15,905 nucleotides of DNA. Source: Deltaproteobacteria bacterium. GTDB lineage: Bacteria > Desulfobacterota > Desulfobacteria > Desulfobacterales > BuS5. The stretch covers positions 1 to 15,905 of the forward strand of contig JAGGWL010000371.1 in NCBI GenBank assembly GCA_021157555.1, given 5' to 3'. Shown here one piece after another: positions 1 to 7,789 of this stretch. Below the pieces are notes generated by a model. It saw nothing but the letters and a program-made list of their open reading frames with translations. It did no database searches and was not told where the DNA came from. Both the position numbers and the translations under genes were made by a program. Within the stretch, counting starts at the first letter, position 1. The number at the start of each line of letters is the position of its first letter.

Positions 1-177
1 GAGATTGATTATAAAAATCCTAAACAATTAAAATATTTTATCGCGGAAAGGGGTAAAATTATCCCCAGACGTATATCAGGGACATGCGCCAAACATCAGA
101 GGGTTCTTATGCACGCTATAAAACGTGCGCGGACTATTGCGCTGTTACCTTATGTCGGCACAACCCATGGCCTGTAA
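1..177 (+). CDS. rpsR: 30S ribosomal protein bS18, 3' part (5' end outside window)
   Basis: The open frame from base 1 gives 58 residues before a TAA stop. It reads EIDYKNPKQLKYFIAERGKI, then IIPRRISGTCAKHQR, and ends in YVGTTHGL. This is the conserved core and C-terminus of bS18, which binds with bS6 on the platform of the small ribosomal subunit. The YKN, LKYFIxERGKIIPRRxSGTCAKHQR and IKRAR blocks are family hallmarks. bS18 is about 75-90 residues, so only the N-terminal quarter or so is missing. The following membrane protein, rplI and dnaB match the usual rpsF-rpsR-rplI-dnaB cluster, so rpsF probably lies just left of the window. The promoter is not visible. Confidence 0.97.
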   Translation, partial: EIDYKNPKQLKYFIAERGKIIPRRISGTCAKHQRVLMHAIKRARTIALLPYVGTTHGL

Positions 178-209
178 ATAGTGTTCGAACGAAAACTGAT
201 AGTTTTTGT

Positions 210-290
210 TCTTCGTTCCTGAGGAACGAGGACGAAATAAGTTACTGAAGCTGTGATGCATAGTTGGGGAAATTATTTCGTCTTCGTTCC
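210..290. repeat. Inverted-repeat element between rpsR and the DUF2232 gene
   Basis: Bases 223-242 (core GGAACGAGGACGAAATAA) are repeated in inverted orientation at 271-290, matching at 18 of 20 positions around a 28-nt loop. A third arm at 210-219 (TCTTCGTTCC) is also complementary to 223-232, with a 3-nt loop and one G-T pair. It is identical to 281-290. The arm at 223-232 can therefore pair either left or right, giving two mutually exclusive hairpins in the transcript. The right arm ends about 11 nt before the ribosome binding site of the next gene. Related single arms occur at 6588, 8148 and 12600, so this is probably a copy of a dispersed repeat, whether or not it has gained a regulatory role. 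Confidence 0.75.
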
Positions 291-310
291 CTATCATCTT
301 GAAGGAGACA

Positions 311-1252
311 ATGTCTGTGTTTCAGCCTGTTTATGGAAAAATATCAAGAGATATTGCAAAAGGGCTTGCCATTATCACCCTGATGTTTGCTGCAGGTGTG
401 TATGTACCTTTTATAGGGTTCTTATGCACCATATTAATACCCCTGCCAGTCCTGTTTTACCGTTCAAAACTCGGCAGGCAGGCAGGTTTGATTATTCCTG
501 GGCTGGCAATAATTGTAACGATTCTATTGCTGGGCAATATATCAATAGATCTGTTTTTATTAATTGAACTGATGCTGCTTGGTTTTGTTTTAAGCGAAAT
601 CCTTGAGCTTAATCTTTCTATTGAAAAAACGATTCTATATTCATCTTGTATCGTTCTGTTTACAGGTTTTACAATTGTGCTTTTTTACTGCTCAATGTTT
701 GATATAAATCCTTACGCAGTTATATCCGAATATATTATAAAAAACCTTGAGCTTACCATTGCTCTGTATGAGGATATGGGTATCTCTGAAGAGAGTCTGT
801 ATATTATGTCAAACGCCATAGACAAGCTTCAGTATATACTGGTGCGAATTGTTCCGGCTTTGATTATAGCAGTAACACTTTTTTTAATATGGACATGCAT
901 ACTGCTCTCAAAACCCATGCTTCGGGCAGGAAAGCTTTTTTACCCTGATTTTGGCTCTTTAAATATATGGAAAGCTCCTGAATATCTGGTATGGGGGGTT
1001 ATTGTGTCCGGTTTGATGCTTCTTTTGCCCTGGAATGCTTTCAAAATTTTGGGCATTAACTGTATCATAATCTTGATGGTTATCTATTTTTTTGCGGGAA
1101 TAGCTATTGTTTCGTTTTTTTTTGAAAAAAAAGGTTTTCCCCGTATACTCAAGTCTATTTTATATTGTATGCTGGCCCTCCAGCAGATAATTCTTTTACT
1201 GGTAATAGGGCTTGGTTTTTTTGACACATGGCTGAACTTCAGAAAACTATAG
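311..1252 (+). CDS. DUF2232 (YybS-like) integral membrane protein
   Basis: This is a 313-residue, very hydrophobic protein with about eight predicted membrane segments, at roughly residues 18-38, 60-76, 78-95, 107-127, 176-200, 223-242, 249-271 and 284-303. A longer polar stretch lies near 128-175. The C-terminal GxGFFDTWLNFRK resembles the conserved end of DUF2232/YybS proteins. Its place between rpsR and rplI is also where this family is found in many deltaproteobacteria and Firmicutes. The molecular function is not established; a transporter- or ECF-like membrane role is only a guess. I chose ATG 311 because AAGGAG lies just before it (302-307, spacing 3 nt). A TTG at 299 would overlap that site and has no Shine-Dalgarno sequence of its own. 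Confidence 0.85.
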   Translation: MSVFQPVYGKISRDIAKGLAIITLMFAAGVYVPFIGFLCTILIPLPVLFYRSKLGRQAGLIIPGLAIIVTILLLGNISIDLFLLIELMLLGFVLSEILELNLSIEKTILYSSCIVLFTGFTIVLFYCSMFDINPYAVISEYIIKNLELTIALYEDMGISEESLYIMSNAIDKLQYILVRIVPALIIAVTLFLIWTCILLSKPMLRAGKLFYPDFGSLNIWKAPEYLVWGVIVSGLMLLLPWNAFKILGINCIIILMVIYFFAGIAIVSFFFEKKGFPRILKSILYCMLALQQIILLLVIGLGFFDTWLNFRKL

Positions 1253-1289
1253 TTGAAAAATTATAAAAGCTGAAGAAAGTTAATTATTA

Positions 1290-1332
1290 TAGGGATGTGG
1301 GAAAAAACAATTTACCCTTCTCGCATCCCCTA
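1290..1332 (+). promoter_or_regulatory. Hairpin in the rplI 5' leader
   Basis: The stretch starts with TAGGGATGTG and ends with CGCATCCCCTA. These pair into a stem with one bulged base and a G-T pair, and GGG/CCC can add inner pairs. It sits in the 99-nt gap between the DUF2232 gene and rplI, ending 19 nt before the rplI start. No T-run follows directly, so it is a poor intrinsic terminator. It could be a processing or attenuation structure, but nothing in the sequence decides this. Confidence 0.4.
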
Positions 1333-1351
1333 AATGTAAAAGGTTTTTAAA

Positions 1352-1795
1352 ATGAAATTAATCTTAAAAGAAACTATAGAAACTCTTGGTATTATTGGTA
1401 GCCAGGTTGACGTAGCCAATGGTTATGCAAGAAACTATCTTTTACCTCAGGGAAAAGCTATTCTTGATACGCCTCAAAACAGGAGTACACTGAAACATCA
1501 GAAGAAAAAATTTGATTTACAAATAGCAAGGGAGAAAAAAATTGCAGTAGAGATGGCTGAACAGCTTAACAAAGTATCCTGCAAAATAGCCGCAAAGGTA
1601 AGTGATGAAAATCGCTTGTATGGTTCTATAACTTCTCGTGATATTCTTAACGCCCTTGAGAGGCAGGATATTAAGGTTGAGAAGAGAATGATTCTTCTTG
1701 GCGAAGCTATCAAGCAAACAGGTACATACAAAATTCCCATCAGGGTTTATGCGGATGTTGAGCCTCAAATAACAGTTGAGATTGTTCCGGAATGA
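1352..1795 (+). CDS. rplI: 50S ribosomal protein bL9
   Basis: This 147-residue protein matches the usual bL9 length (about 148). The N-terminal domain MKLILKETIETLG with VANGYARNYLLPQGKA is the 23S rRNA-binding signature. A charged central helix follows (about residues 48-80, rich in K and E). The C-terminal domain holds LYGSITSRDI and ends in TVEIVPE. bL9 lies at the base of the L1 stalk of the large subunit. The ATG is preceded by AAAAGG with 8-nt spacing. It lies 99 nt after the membrane gene and 24 nt before dnaB, consistent with one ribosomal/replication operon. Nothing is missing or unusual. Confidence 0.97.
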   Translation: MKLILKETIETLGIIGSQVDVANGYARNYLLPQGKAILDTPQNRSTLKHQKKKFDLQIAREKKIAVEMAEQLNKVSCKIAAKVSDENRLYGSITSRDILNALERQDIKVEKRMILLGEAIKQTGTYKIPIRVYADVEPQITVEIVPE

Positions 1796-1819
1796 TGAAG
1801 AAAATGCGGGAAAATTGCT

Positions 1820-3205
1820 ATGGTAGTTGAAAAGGATCCTTCCTTATATAAGTTGCCTCCGCAAAATATTGAAGCAGAAGAAAATATAATAAGTGCTATT
1901 CTTCTTGATAATGATGTGCTTCATGATGTTATTGAAATATTGGCTCCGGATGATTTTTACAAGTCATCTCATAATAAAATTTATGATTCTATTACGGAGC
2001 TGTATTCAAAAAATGAACCTGTAGATCTGATAACGCTTACCAATATTCTTAAAGAACGCGGAAAACTTGAAGAAGTCGGAGGCGCAACATATATTGCAGG
2101 AATTGTAGATACAGTGCCTTTGGCCGTAAATGCACAGTATTATGCTAAAATTATTCATGACAAGGCCTGTTTAAGGCGGCTTATAGAAAAAACCAATGAA
2201 ATCTCAAAGCGGTGTTACGAAGACAGGGGTGATGTTGATGAGATAATAGGGTTTGCGGAAAGCCTTATTTTTGAAATAGCTGAAAACAAAATCAGGCCTT
2301 CTTTTTTCCCCATCAGCAAGCTTGTCGATAATAATCTTACCACGCTTGAAGAACAGCAGGGTCAAGGGACGCTTGTGACAGGTGTGCCGTCAGGATATAA
2401 AGAACTCGACAAGCTTACATCAGGATTCCAGAACTCGGATCTTATAATATTGGCCGCCCGCCCCAGTATGGGTAAAACAGCCTTTGCTCTTAACATAGCA
2501 AGAAATGCTGCTGTTGAAAGTAATAGGCCTGTAGCCTTGTTTTCACTTGAAATGTCAAAGGAACAATTATCCATGCGGATGTTATGTTCTGAAGCGAGAG
2601 TCGATTCATCCCGTATCAGAGGCGGTTTTTCAGGTGAAGATGACTGGTTGCGTCTTACGGATGCGGCCAGTGTATTAGCCGCTGCTCCGATTTTTATTGA
2701 TGATTCAGCTAATATCACATCCCTTTCTATCAGGGCAAAGTCACGCAGACTCAAAATGGACCAGAACCTTGGCCTTATTATCATAGATTATCTTCAGCTT
2801 ATGAGAGGAGGTCTTCCTGCAGAGCGAAGAGATCTGGAAATTTCGGAAATTTCAAGGTCATTAAAAGCCCTGGCCAAAGAACTTGATATTCCTGTGATTG
2901 CTTTATCGCAGTTGAACAGAAAGCTGGAAGAAAGGAGCGACAAGCGGCCTCAGCTTTCCGATTTAAGGGAATCAGGCGCTTTGGAGCAGGATGCAGATAT
3001 TGTTGCCTTTATTTATAGAGACGAAGTGTATAATAAAGACGAAAATAATCCAAAAAAAGGAGCAGCAGAAATTATACTGGCCAAACAGAGAAACGGGCCT
3101 GTGGGCGATGTTCATTTGACTTTTTTAAATGCCTATACACGCTTTGAAGATATGGCCGTTGGACATGATTTCGGAAGCGGTTATGCACAAGAGTCTTCAG
3201 AGTAA
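1820..3205 (+). CDS. dnaB: Replicative DNA helicase DnaB
   Basis: This 461-residue hexameric 5'-3' helicase unwinds DNA at the replication fork and loads DnaG primase. The N-terminal domain is at about residues 10-115 (LPPQNIEAEENIISAILLD). The RecA-like C-terminal domain is at about 175-445. Walker A is ARPSMGKT (213-220), Walker B is LIIIDYLQL (319-327), and SLEMS, ALSQLNR and DLRESGALEQDAD are all present. The length is normal, with no intein, although DnaB is a frequent intein host. ATG 1820 has only a weak purine-rich upstream site, but the next in-frame residues fit the family start. The last 23 nt overlap coaBC. Confidence 0.98.
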   Translation: MVVEKDPSLYKLPPQNIEAEENIISAILLDNDVLHDVIEILAPDDFYKSSHNKIYDSITELYSKNEPVDLITLTNILKERGKLEEVGGATYIAGIVDTVPLAVNAQYYAKIIHDKACLRRLIEKTNEISKRCYEDRGDVDEIIGFAESLIFEIAENKIRPSFFPISKLVDNNLTTLEEQQGQGTLVTGVPSGYKELDKLTSGFQNSDLIILAARPSMGKTAFALNIARNAAVESNRPVALFSLEMSKEQLSMRMLCSEARVDSSRIRGGFSGEDDWLRLTDAASVLAAAPIFIDDSANITSLSIRAKSRRLKMDQNLGLIIIDYLQLMRGGLPAERRDLEISEISRSLKALAKELDIPVIALSQLNRKLEERSDKRPQLSDLRESGALEQDADIVAFIYRDEVYNKDENNPKKGAAEIILAKQRNGPVGDVHLTFLNAYTRFEDMAVGHDFGSGYAQESSE

Positions 3206-4388
3206 AAATATAGTATTATGCGTATGCGGCGGTATTGCTGCCTATAAATCGGTAGAACTTTTAAGACTCCTTGTAAAGCATGGTGCGGCAGTGAGGGTTG
3301 TAATGACGAAAAATGCAGCGGAGTTTGTTGGGCCGCTGACTTTTGAAGCCCTCTCGGGCAGTCCTGTATGCACTACTCTTTTTGGGCAGAGTACAAATTC
3401 TTCCATTCGGCACATAGCATGGGCAGAAGAAGCGGATGCTGTTATAGTCGCACCGGCTACTGCAAACATTATAGGTAAACTCGCAAACGGCATAGCAGAT
3501 GATGCCATGAGTACATTTATGATGGCAGTTACGACGGTTAAAGTCTTATGTCCGGCTATGAATACTCACATGTATGAAAACAGAGCCGTTCAGAGAAATC
3601 TTGACAGACTCGAAGGCGATGGTTTTTTTATTCTGGAACCTGATGCCGGTGAACTTGCATGTGGGATCGTCGGTCCAGGGCGTCTTCCGGATCCTGAAAA
3701 TATAATTGATCGGCTCAACTCCCTGCTGACGCCAAAGGATTTTTTCGGCAAAAAGGTACTGGTCACAGCTGGTCCCACAAGAGAACCCCTTGATCCTGTC
3801 AGGTTTATCAGCAACCCCTCCTCAGGTAAAATGGGCTTTGCAGTGGCAAAAGCAGCGGAGCAGAGAGGCGCAGAAGTTGTGCTGATCAGCGGCCCGGTAA
3901 GTCTGCCCGAACCTCCCGGAATCAGCACAATCAAAGTAAATACTGCCATGGAAATGGCAGATGCTGTTTTTCAGTATATGGATAAATCTGATATAATAAT
4001 AAAAACAGCGGCTGTTTCTGATTACAGACCTGCCGATCCTGCTGATCATAAAATCAAAAAAGGTGCTGATACTATAACTCTTTCCATGCAGAAAACCGAG
4101 GATATACTAAAAAAACTCGGACAAAATAAACAAGATCGTATTCTCGTAGGCTTTGCCGCTGAAACAGAAAACCTTGAACAGTATGCACAGAAAAAACTTC
4201 GTGAAAAAAATCTTGATCTTATCGTCGGAAATATCGTAGGCTCATCATCATCAGGATTTCAGTCAGAAACCAACAAAGTGACTCTTTTTTTTAAGGATGG
4301 AACAGAAAAATCACTCCCTTTAATGGAAAAAGAAGAGGTTGCACACGCCATACTTCAAAACATCCTTCGCTTCACCAACCCTACCTGA
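3183..4388 (+). CDS. coaBC: Bifunctional CoaBC: PPC decarboxylase / phosphopantothenate-cysteine ligase
   Basis: This 401-residue fusion enzyme carries out two steps of coenzyme A synthesis: ligation of cysteine to 4'-phosphopantothenate (CoaB) and FMN-dependent decarboxylation to 4'-phosphopantetheine (CoaC). The N-terminal CoaC part (about 1-180) shows GGIAAYK (16-22), the catalytic His of SIRHIAW (H77), PAMNTHMY with N127, and the Cys flap ELACGIVGPGRLP (C160). The CoaB part (about 188-401) shows TAGPTREPLDPVRFISNPSSG and KMGFAVA, then AAVSDYRP. I chose ATG 3183, which overlaps dnaB by 23 nt, because the protein then begins MHKSLQSKNIVLCVCGG with normal length. An upstream in-frame start at 3129 would add 18 unrelated residues. 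Translational coupling to dnaB is likely. Confidence 0.96.
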   Translation: MHKSLQSKNIVLCVCGGIAAYKSVELLRLLVKHGAAVRVVMTKNAAEFVGPLTFEALSGSPVCTTLFGQSTNSSIRHIAWAEEADAVIVAPATANIIGKLANGIADDAMSTFMMAVTTVKVLCPAMNTHMYENRAVQRNLDRLEGDGFFILEPDAGELACGIVGPGRLPDPENIIDRLNSLLTPKDFFGKKVLVTAGPTREPLDPVRFISNPSSGKMGFAVAKAAEQRGAEVVLISGPVSLPEPPGISTIKVNTAMEMADAVFQYMDKSDIIIKTAAVSDYRPADPADHKIKKGADTITLSMQKTEDILKKLGQNKQDRILVGFAAETENLEQYAQKKLREKNLDLIVGNIVGSSSSGFQSETNKVTLFFKDGTEKSLPLMEKEEVAHAILQNILRFTNPT

Positions 4389-4432
4389 TTTTCGTTTTCA
4401 AATTTCGGCTACCGACTTAAAACGGGACAATC

Positions 4433-4511
4433 TGTAGGATAAGTTGCACTGCCCATCATTCTACCGGATTGGCAGCAATTGCCACTAATGGTGGGCGGTG
4501 CCCACCCTACA
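4433..4511. repeat. MITE-like 79-bp hairpin element
   Basis: The element begins TGTAGGATAAGTTGCACTGCCCATCATT (positions 4433-4460) and ends with the imperfect inverted copy, read on the - strand as TGTAGGGTGGGCACCGCC and onward from 4511. The right end also folds on itself (GGTGGGC/GCCCACC, 4490-4506), and the centre carries GGCAGCAATTGCC. It lies between the convergent coaBC and amidohydrolase genes and stops 2 nt before the amidohydrolase stop codon. No ORF is inside. It may act as a bidirectional transcription barrier, but no T-tract supports a standard terminator. Family membership is by visual resemblance to GTAGGGTGGGC-type repeats. Confidence 0.6.
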
Positions 4512-4513
4512 CT

Positions 4514-5749
4514 CTAACTCTTTGATATTTCAAGGTGTCCCGCCTTACGTCGGGAGCAGCCTTGCGAGGTATAGACAGCTTTAATCTTGTTCAGGCTTTC
4601 CGGTAAACCTCCAGGACTCCCGTCTACAACTATAAATAATGCCTTGTTTCCCTTTATAATCGGTCCTGTTTTATTCAGTCCGAGAAGTTTGGCACCATTC
4701 AAAACAGAGGCTTTTAGCGTCTCTTCCAAAGAAAAACCCGCCTGCATAAACAGTTTTAATTCTTCAATAATAGAACTGCCATGATGCACGCCAGGGCTGC
4801 CTGAATCCGTACCCACCGCGACAGTAACGCCAAGTGCCTTTGCCATGGCAAGCTGCCTGAGCTGGTCTTCCAGGATTTTTTTTAAAATTGCAGCTTCAAT
4901 GCTATCCTGATGAATTCTATCTTTGGACAGATGCTCTGCATAGGCTTTCATTGTACAGGCTGTAGGGACCCAGGTAATTTTTTTTTCAGCCATTAGAGCA
5001 AGATTTTTTTCTCCCATAAAAAAACCGTGTTCAATTGATGCGCAGCCAGCTTCAATCGCAATTTTTACAGGAAGCCTGCCATTAGCATGCGCCATAACTT
5101 TAAGACCCAATGATGATGCCGCATTTACAGTATTTTTTAAATCATTCAGATTAAACTGGGGCAGAGTCTCCTTGCCAAATTCTTTAAGACTGTTCAGGCC
5201 GGAATTAATAATTTTTACATGATCTATACTTTTATCCATATAAAGTATTTCCTCCGCAAGAGTTTTACCCTCTGATGGTGCTCTGCCCATAAATTTTCCA
5301 TATCTTCCATGATTGTGCCATGCCTGCCCCGCTGTTTTCATCTCGACAATGCTGTTTTTTTTATCCTGTTGCTTTTTTTTATAGCGTAAAGCATATGCCC
5401 CGTAATCACCTCCATCCCTTACAGCAACCACGCCGGATAAAAACAACTGGCGCAAATGCGCTGAAATTACATGCTCCGCATCGGCAAATGTCGACTTGAG
5501 CTGCTTTTGCCTTATTTTTTGATCATGTGCACCGGACATACAAAGATGAACATGGCTGTCTATCAAGCCGGGAATAATAGTAAAAGCTGAAAAATCCGTA
5601 ATGCCGTTCTGATCAACATTATAAAATTCTGCATCAGACAGGCTTTGGATTATACCGTTTTCAATTTTTATAATTACATTCCTGCGCGCTGGCGCTCCAG
5701 TCCCGTCAATCAGCCATCCTGCGCGCATTTTTATTTTTTCTGTTTTCAT
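4514..5749 (-). CDS. Metal-dependent amidohydrolase (imidazolonepropionase/prolidase-like)
   Basis: This 411-residue amidohydrolase-superfamily enzyme has all the expected metal ligands: the HxH of DSHVHL (H66, H68), a likely carboxylated lysine in HVKI (K179), HANG (H221), SIEHG (H241) and GTDSGSPG (D315). An N-terminal beta-sandwich strand pair (about 1-60) frames the TIM barrel. No signal peptide is seen, so it is probably cytoplasmic. The substrate cannot be read from the sequence; relatives hydrolyse imidazolonepropionate, dipeptides or cyclic amides. It starts 27 nt after larB on the same strand, so co-transcription is likely. ATG 5749 has no clear Shine-Dalgarno sequence. The last residues (SQGCSRRKAGHLEISKS) do not look family-typical, and a repeat element begins 2 nt past the stop, so the tail may be altered. 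Confidence 0.85.
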   Translation of the reverse strand: MKTEKIKMRAGWLIDGTGAPARRNVIIKIENGIIQSLSDAEFYNVDQNGITDFSAFTIIPGLIDSHVHLCMSGAHDQKIRQKQLKSTFADAEHVISAHLRQLFLSGVVAVRDGGDYGAYALRYKKKQQDKKNSIVEMKTAGQAWHNHGRYGKFMGRAPSEGKTLAEEILYMDKSIDHVKIINSGLNSLKEFGKETLPQFNLNDLKNTVNAASSLGLKVMAHANGRLPVKIAIEAGCASIEHGFFMGEKNLALMAEKKITWVPTACTMKAYAEHLSKDRIHQDSIEAAILKKILEDQLRQLAMAKALGVTVAVGTDSGSPGVHHGSSIIEELKLFMQAGFSLEETLKASVLNGAKLLGLNKTGPIIKGNKALFIVVDGSPGGLPESLNKIKAVYTSQGCSRRKAGHLEISKS

Positions 5750-5776
5750 TTATTTTTAATTCGTTCCGAATAGATT

Positions 5777-6526
5777 CTAAACCCTGTTGATCATAGAAGC
5801 CATATACCCGGCTCCAAAACCATTATCAATATTTACAACAGCTACATTGGAGCTGCAACTGTTCAGCATTGCAAAAAGAGCCGTCAAACCACCCAAACTT
5901 ACTCCATAACCTATACTGGTTGGCACTGCTATAACCGGCTTGTCCACCATTCCTGCCACAACGCTGGGCAAAGCCCCCTCCATTCCAGCAACCACAACAA
6001 GCACTGCGGCATTGCTGATTAATTCTTGATGCTTAAACAACCTGTGAATCCCAGCTACTCCCACATCATAAATATAATTAACCTCATTGCCCATGGCCTT
6101 TGCTGTAAGATAAGCTTCTTTTGCCACCGGAATATCCGAAGTGCCGGCTGAGATAACAAGAATTTTACCTTTTCCCAGTATAGGAATTTTATCATTTTTC
6201 CAGATTATCATTCCGGCATCATTATAAAATTTCGCCTCAGGAAACTGTGCGATAATCTTGTCGGCTTTATCCGGGGTTACCCTGGTTACAAGCAAAACGT
6301 GCTCCTGAACAAGCATCCGTTCCATGATCCCTGTTATATGTTCGGCTGTTTTCCCCTCGCCGAAGATAACTTCGGGAAATCCCTTCCGCAGGGAACGGTG
6401 ATGGTCAATGTGAGCATATTCAATATCTTCCACAGATAATTTTTTTAGCTTTTCAGCCGCCTTTTCCACAGTTGTACTACCAGTTGAAACGGCTCTTAAA
6501 AGCGCGTTTAAAGATTCCATATTCAT
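5777..6526 (-). CDS. larB: LarB, nickel-pincer cofactor biosynthesis carboxylase/hydrolase
   Basis: This 249-residue protein is related to AIR carboxylase (PurE). LarB carboxylates the pyridinium ring of nicotinic acid adenine dinucleotide and hydrolyses the phosphoanhydride, the first step to the nickel-pincer nucleotide of lactate racemase-type enzymes. Hallmarks are AGTSDIPVAKEA, YDVGVAGIHRLF, VVAGMEGALPSVVAG, VPTSIGYGVSLGG, and the C-terminal LNSCSSNVAVVNIDNGFGAG. The last carries the family's functionally important cysteine (C224 here). I chose ATG 6526 (MNMESL): GGAG lies about 10 nt upstream, whereas ATG 6520 would be 16 nt away and the TTG at 6544 has no such site. larC and larE are not in the window. 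The gene heads a - strand pair with the amidohydrolase. Confidence 0.93.
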   Translation of the reverse strand: MNMESLNALLRAVSTGSTTVEKAAEKLKKLSVEDIEYAHIDHHRSLRKGFPEVIFGEGKTAEHITGIMERMLVQEHVLLVTRVTPDKADKIIAQFPEAKFYNDAGMIIWKNDKIPILGKGKILVISAGTSDIPVAKEAYLTAKAMGNEVNYIYDVGVAGIHRLFKHQELISNAAVLVVVAGMEGALPSVVAGMVDKPVIAVPTSIGYGVSLGGLTALFAMLNSCSSNVAVVNIDNGFGAGYMASMINRV

Positions 6527-6691
6527 TATATATGTTCTCCGCAAGTGAATACTTTGATTTGCAGTTCAATATGAGATGTGATAATTAGGAACGAGGACAA
6601 AATAACTTCCTTAATTAAACTCAATTATATTCCTTTTTGTCAAGAATTTTGAAAATAATTTTTTATAACAACAATAAGCAGAAGGTACAGC
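6527..6691. promoter_or_regulatory. Divergent intergenic region of larB and the MscS gene (promoters inferred)
   Basis: These 165 nt separate divergently transcribed genes, so promoters for both must lie here. The + strand side is very AT-rich (6611-6670). It has a TTGTCA at 6637-6642 and a TATAAC at 6664-6669, but their 21-nt spacing is too long for a convincing sigma-70 pair, so I do not assign boxes. A copy of the dispersed repeat (6588-6610) lies in the middle. Confidence 0.35.
6588..6610 (+). repeat. Dispersed repeat copy (GGAACGAGGAC family)
   Basis: It begins GGAACGAGGACAAAATAA and continues CTTCC. It matches the arm at 223-242 over the first 18 bases with one change. It matches the copy at 8148 exactly except for the six bases GAGGAC missing there. 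It lies alone, without an inverted partner, between larB and the MscS gene. Confidence 0.65.
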
Positions 6692-7789
6692 ATGATAGAA
6701 CAACTTAACGTTATAATAAGTAAACTTGATAAAATAACAGGGTTGGAGAGCGGCCCTCTTCATACTACACTTAAAGCAATTATAGCCATAATTATTTCAT
6801 ATATTGCATGGCTTCTTTTAAAACAGATCCTTCATCATGTTGAAAAACGGTTAAAAAAATATGAAATTATCAGGATTAACGCACAGCTTTTTGTTATTGT
6901 ACGCAAATTATTTTACTATGCTCTGATAATGATAACAGGCACTTACCTTATCAGACTTTTTAATATAGAGCTGATCGAAAACTTTTTTCTGGCTTTATTA
7001 ATGATCCTGATGGCGTTTCCTTTAAATAATTTTTTAACTATTTCAATCAATTATCTTGAAAAACAGGTTGCAAGTAATACTGAAACAAAAATTGATGATA
7101 TTCTATTTGATCTTCTAAAAAAATTTTCGAGTATTATATTTTTTGTAATTGTAATTATCATGGCCCTTGATGTTCTTGGTGTTAATATCATGCCGTTCAT
7201 AGCAGGAGCAGGTGTTGCTGGTATTGCCATAGGTTTTGCCGCCAAGGATACCCTTTCAAATCTTATTGCAGGGATACTCCTTATTATTGATCGGCCTTTT
7301 GAAGTGGGTGACCGGATTGAGATCTGGAGCGCCCCCGCAGGAAGTGCCACCTGGGGTGATGTTATTGATGTGGGACTGCGCGCAACCAAAATAAAAACAA
7401 CCGACAACATTATCATTATTATACCGAATAATGAGATAATGACGAGGGATATTGTAAATTATACCATAATCACCTCAAAAATTAGAGTCAGGATCAACGT
7501 GGGCGTAGCCTATGACTCGGATATTAAAAAAACAAGGAAAGTGCTGCTAATGGTGGCTGATGCTGTACCATGGGTTGCAAAAGAACCGGAACCTAAAGTA
7601 GTAGTGAGAAATTTCGGGGACTCTTCTGTAGATCTGCAGCTTCGAGTCTGGATAGATGACGCCAGAAAACGAATGGATACAATTTCTTATATTACGGATA
7701 AGATTAAAGATGCTTTCGAAGAACATGATATTGAAATACCATTCCCAAAGCGCGACATTACTATAATACACAAAAAGGGGGAGGAATAA
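6692..7789 (+). CDS. MscS-family mechanosensitive ion channel
   Basis: This 365-residue inner-membrane channel probably relieves turgor during osmotic downshock. Hydrophobic segments are at about 27-47, 72-90, 97-118 and 147-165. The pore helix TM3 (about 168-200) is the Gly/Ala-rich PFIAGAGVAGIAIGFAAKDT followed by LSNLIAGILLIIDRPFEVGD, the clearest MscS signature. The beta domain follows (GDVIDVGLRATKIKT, then IPNNEIMTRDIVNY). The alpha/beta cytoplasmic vestibule runs to the end. At 365 residues it is longer than E. coli MscS (286), the extra length being mostly N-terminal membrane segments. AAGG lies 8 nt before the ATG. The stop codon directly abuts the next start. Confidence 0.93.
   Translation: MIEQLNVIISKLDKITGLESGPLHTTLKAIIAIIISYIAWLLLKQILHHVEKRLKKYEIIRINAQLFVIVRKLFYYALIMITGTYLIRLFNIELIENFFLALLMILMAFPLNNFLTISINYLEKQVASNTETKIDDILFDLLKKFSSIIFFVIVIIMALDVLGVNIMPFIAGAGVAGIAIGFAAKDTLSNLIAGILLIIDRPFEVGDRIEIWSAPAGSATWGDVIDVGLRATKIKTTDNIIIIIPNNEIMTRDIVNYTIITSKIRVRINVGVAYDSDIKKTRKVLLMVADAVPWVAKEPEPKVVVRNFGDSSVDLQLRVWIDDARKRMDTISYITDKIKDAFEEHDIEIPFPKRDITIIHKKGEE

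Noticed and set aside
110..429. A 15-base sequence (AGGGTTCTTATGCAC) present in both rpsR and the DUF2232 gene
   Set aside because: It is in coding sequence in both places with unrelated flanks; chance is a sufficient explanation.
253..567. 104-codon + strand ORF overlapping the start of the DUF2232 gene
   Set aside because: It runs out of frame through a clear membrane-protein gene, has no ribosome binding site and a composition unlike a real protein.
6637..6669. TTGTCA and TATAAC as a sigma-70 promoter for the MscS gene
   Set aside because: The spacing of 21 nt is outside the normal 16-18 range, so the pair was not called.
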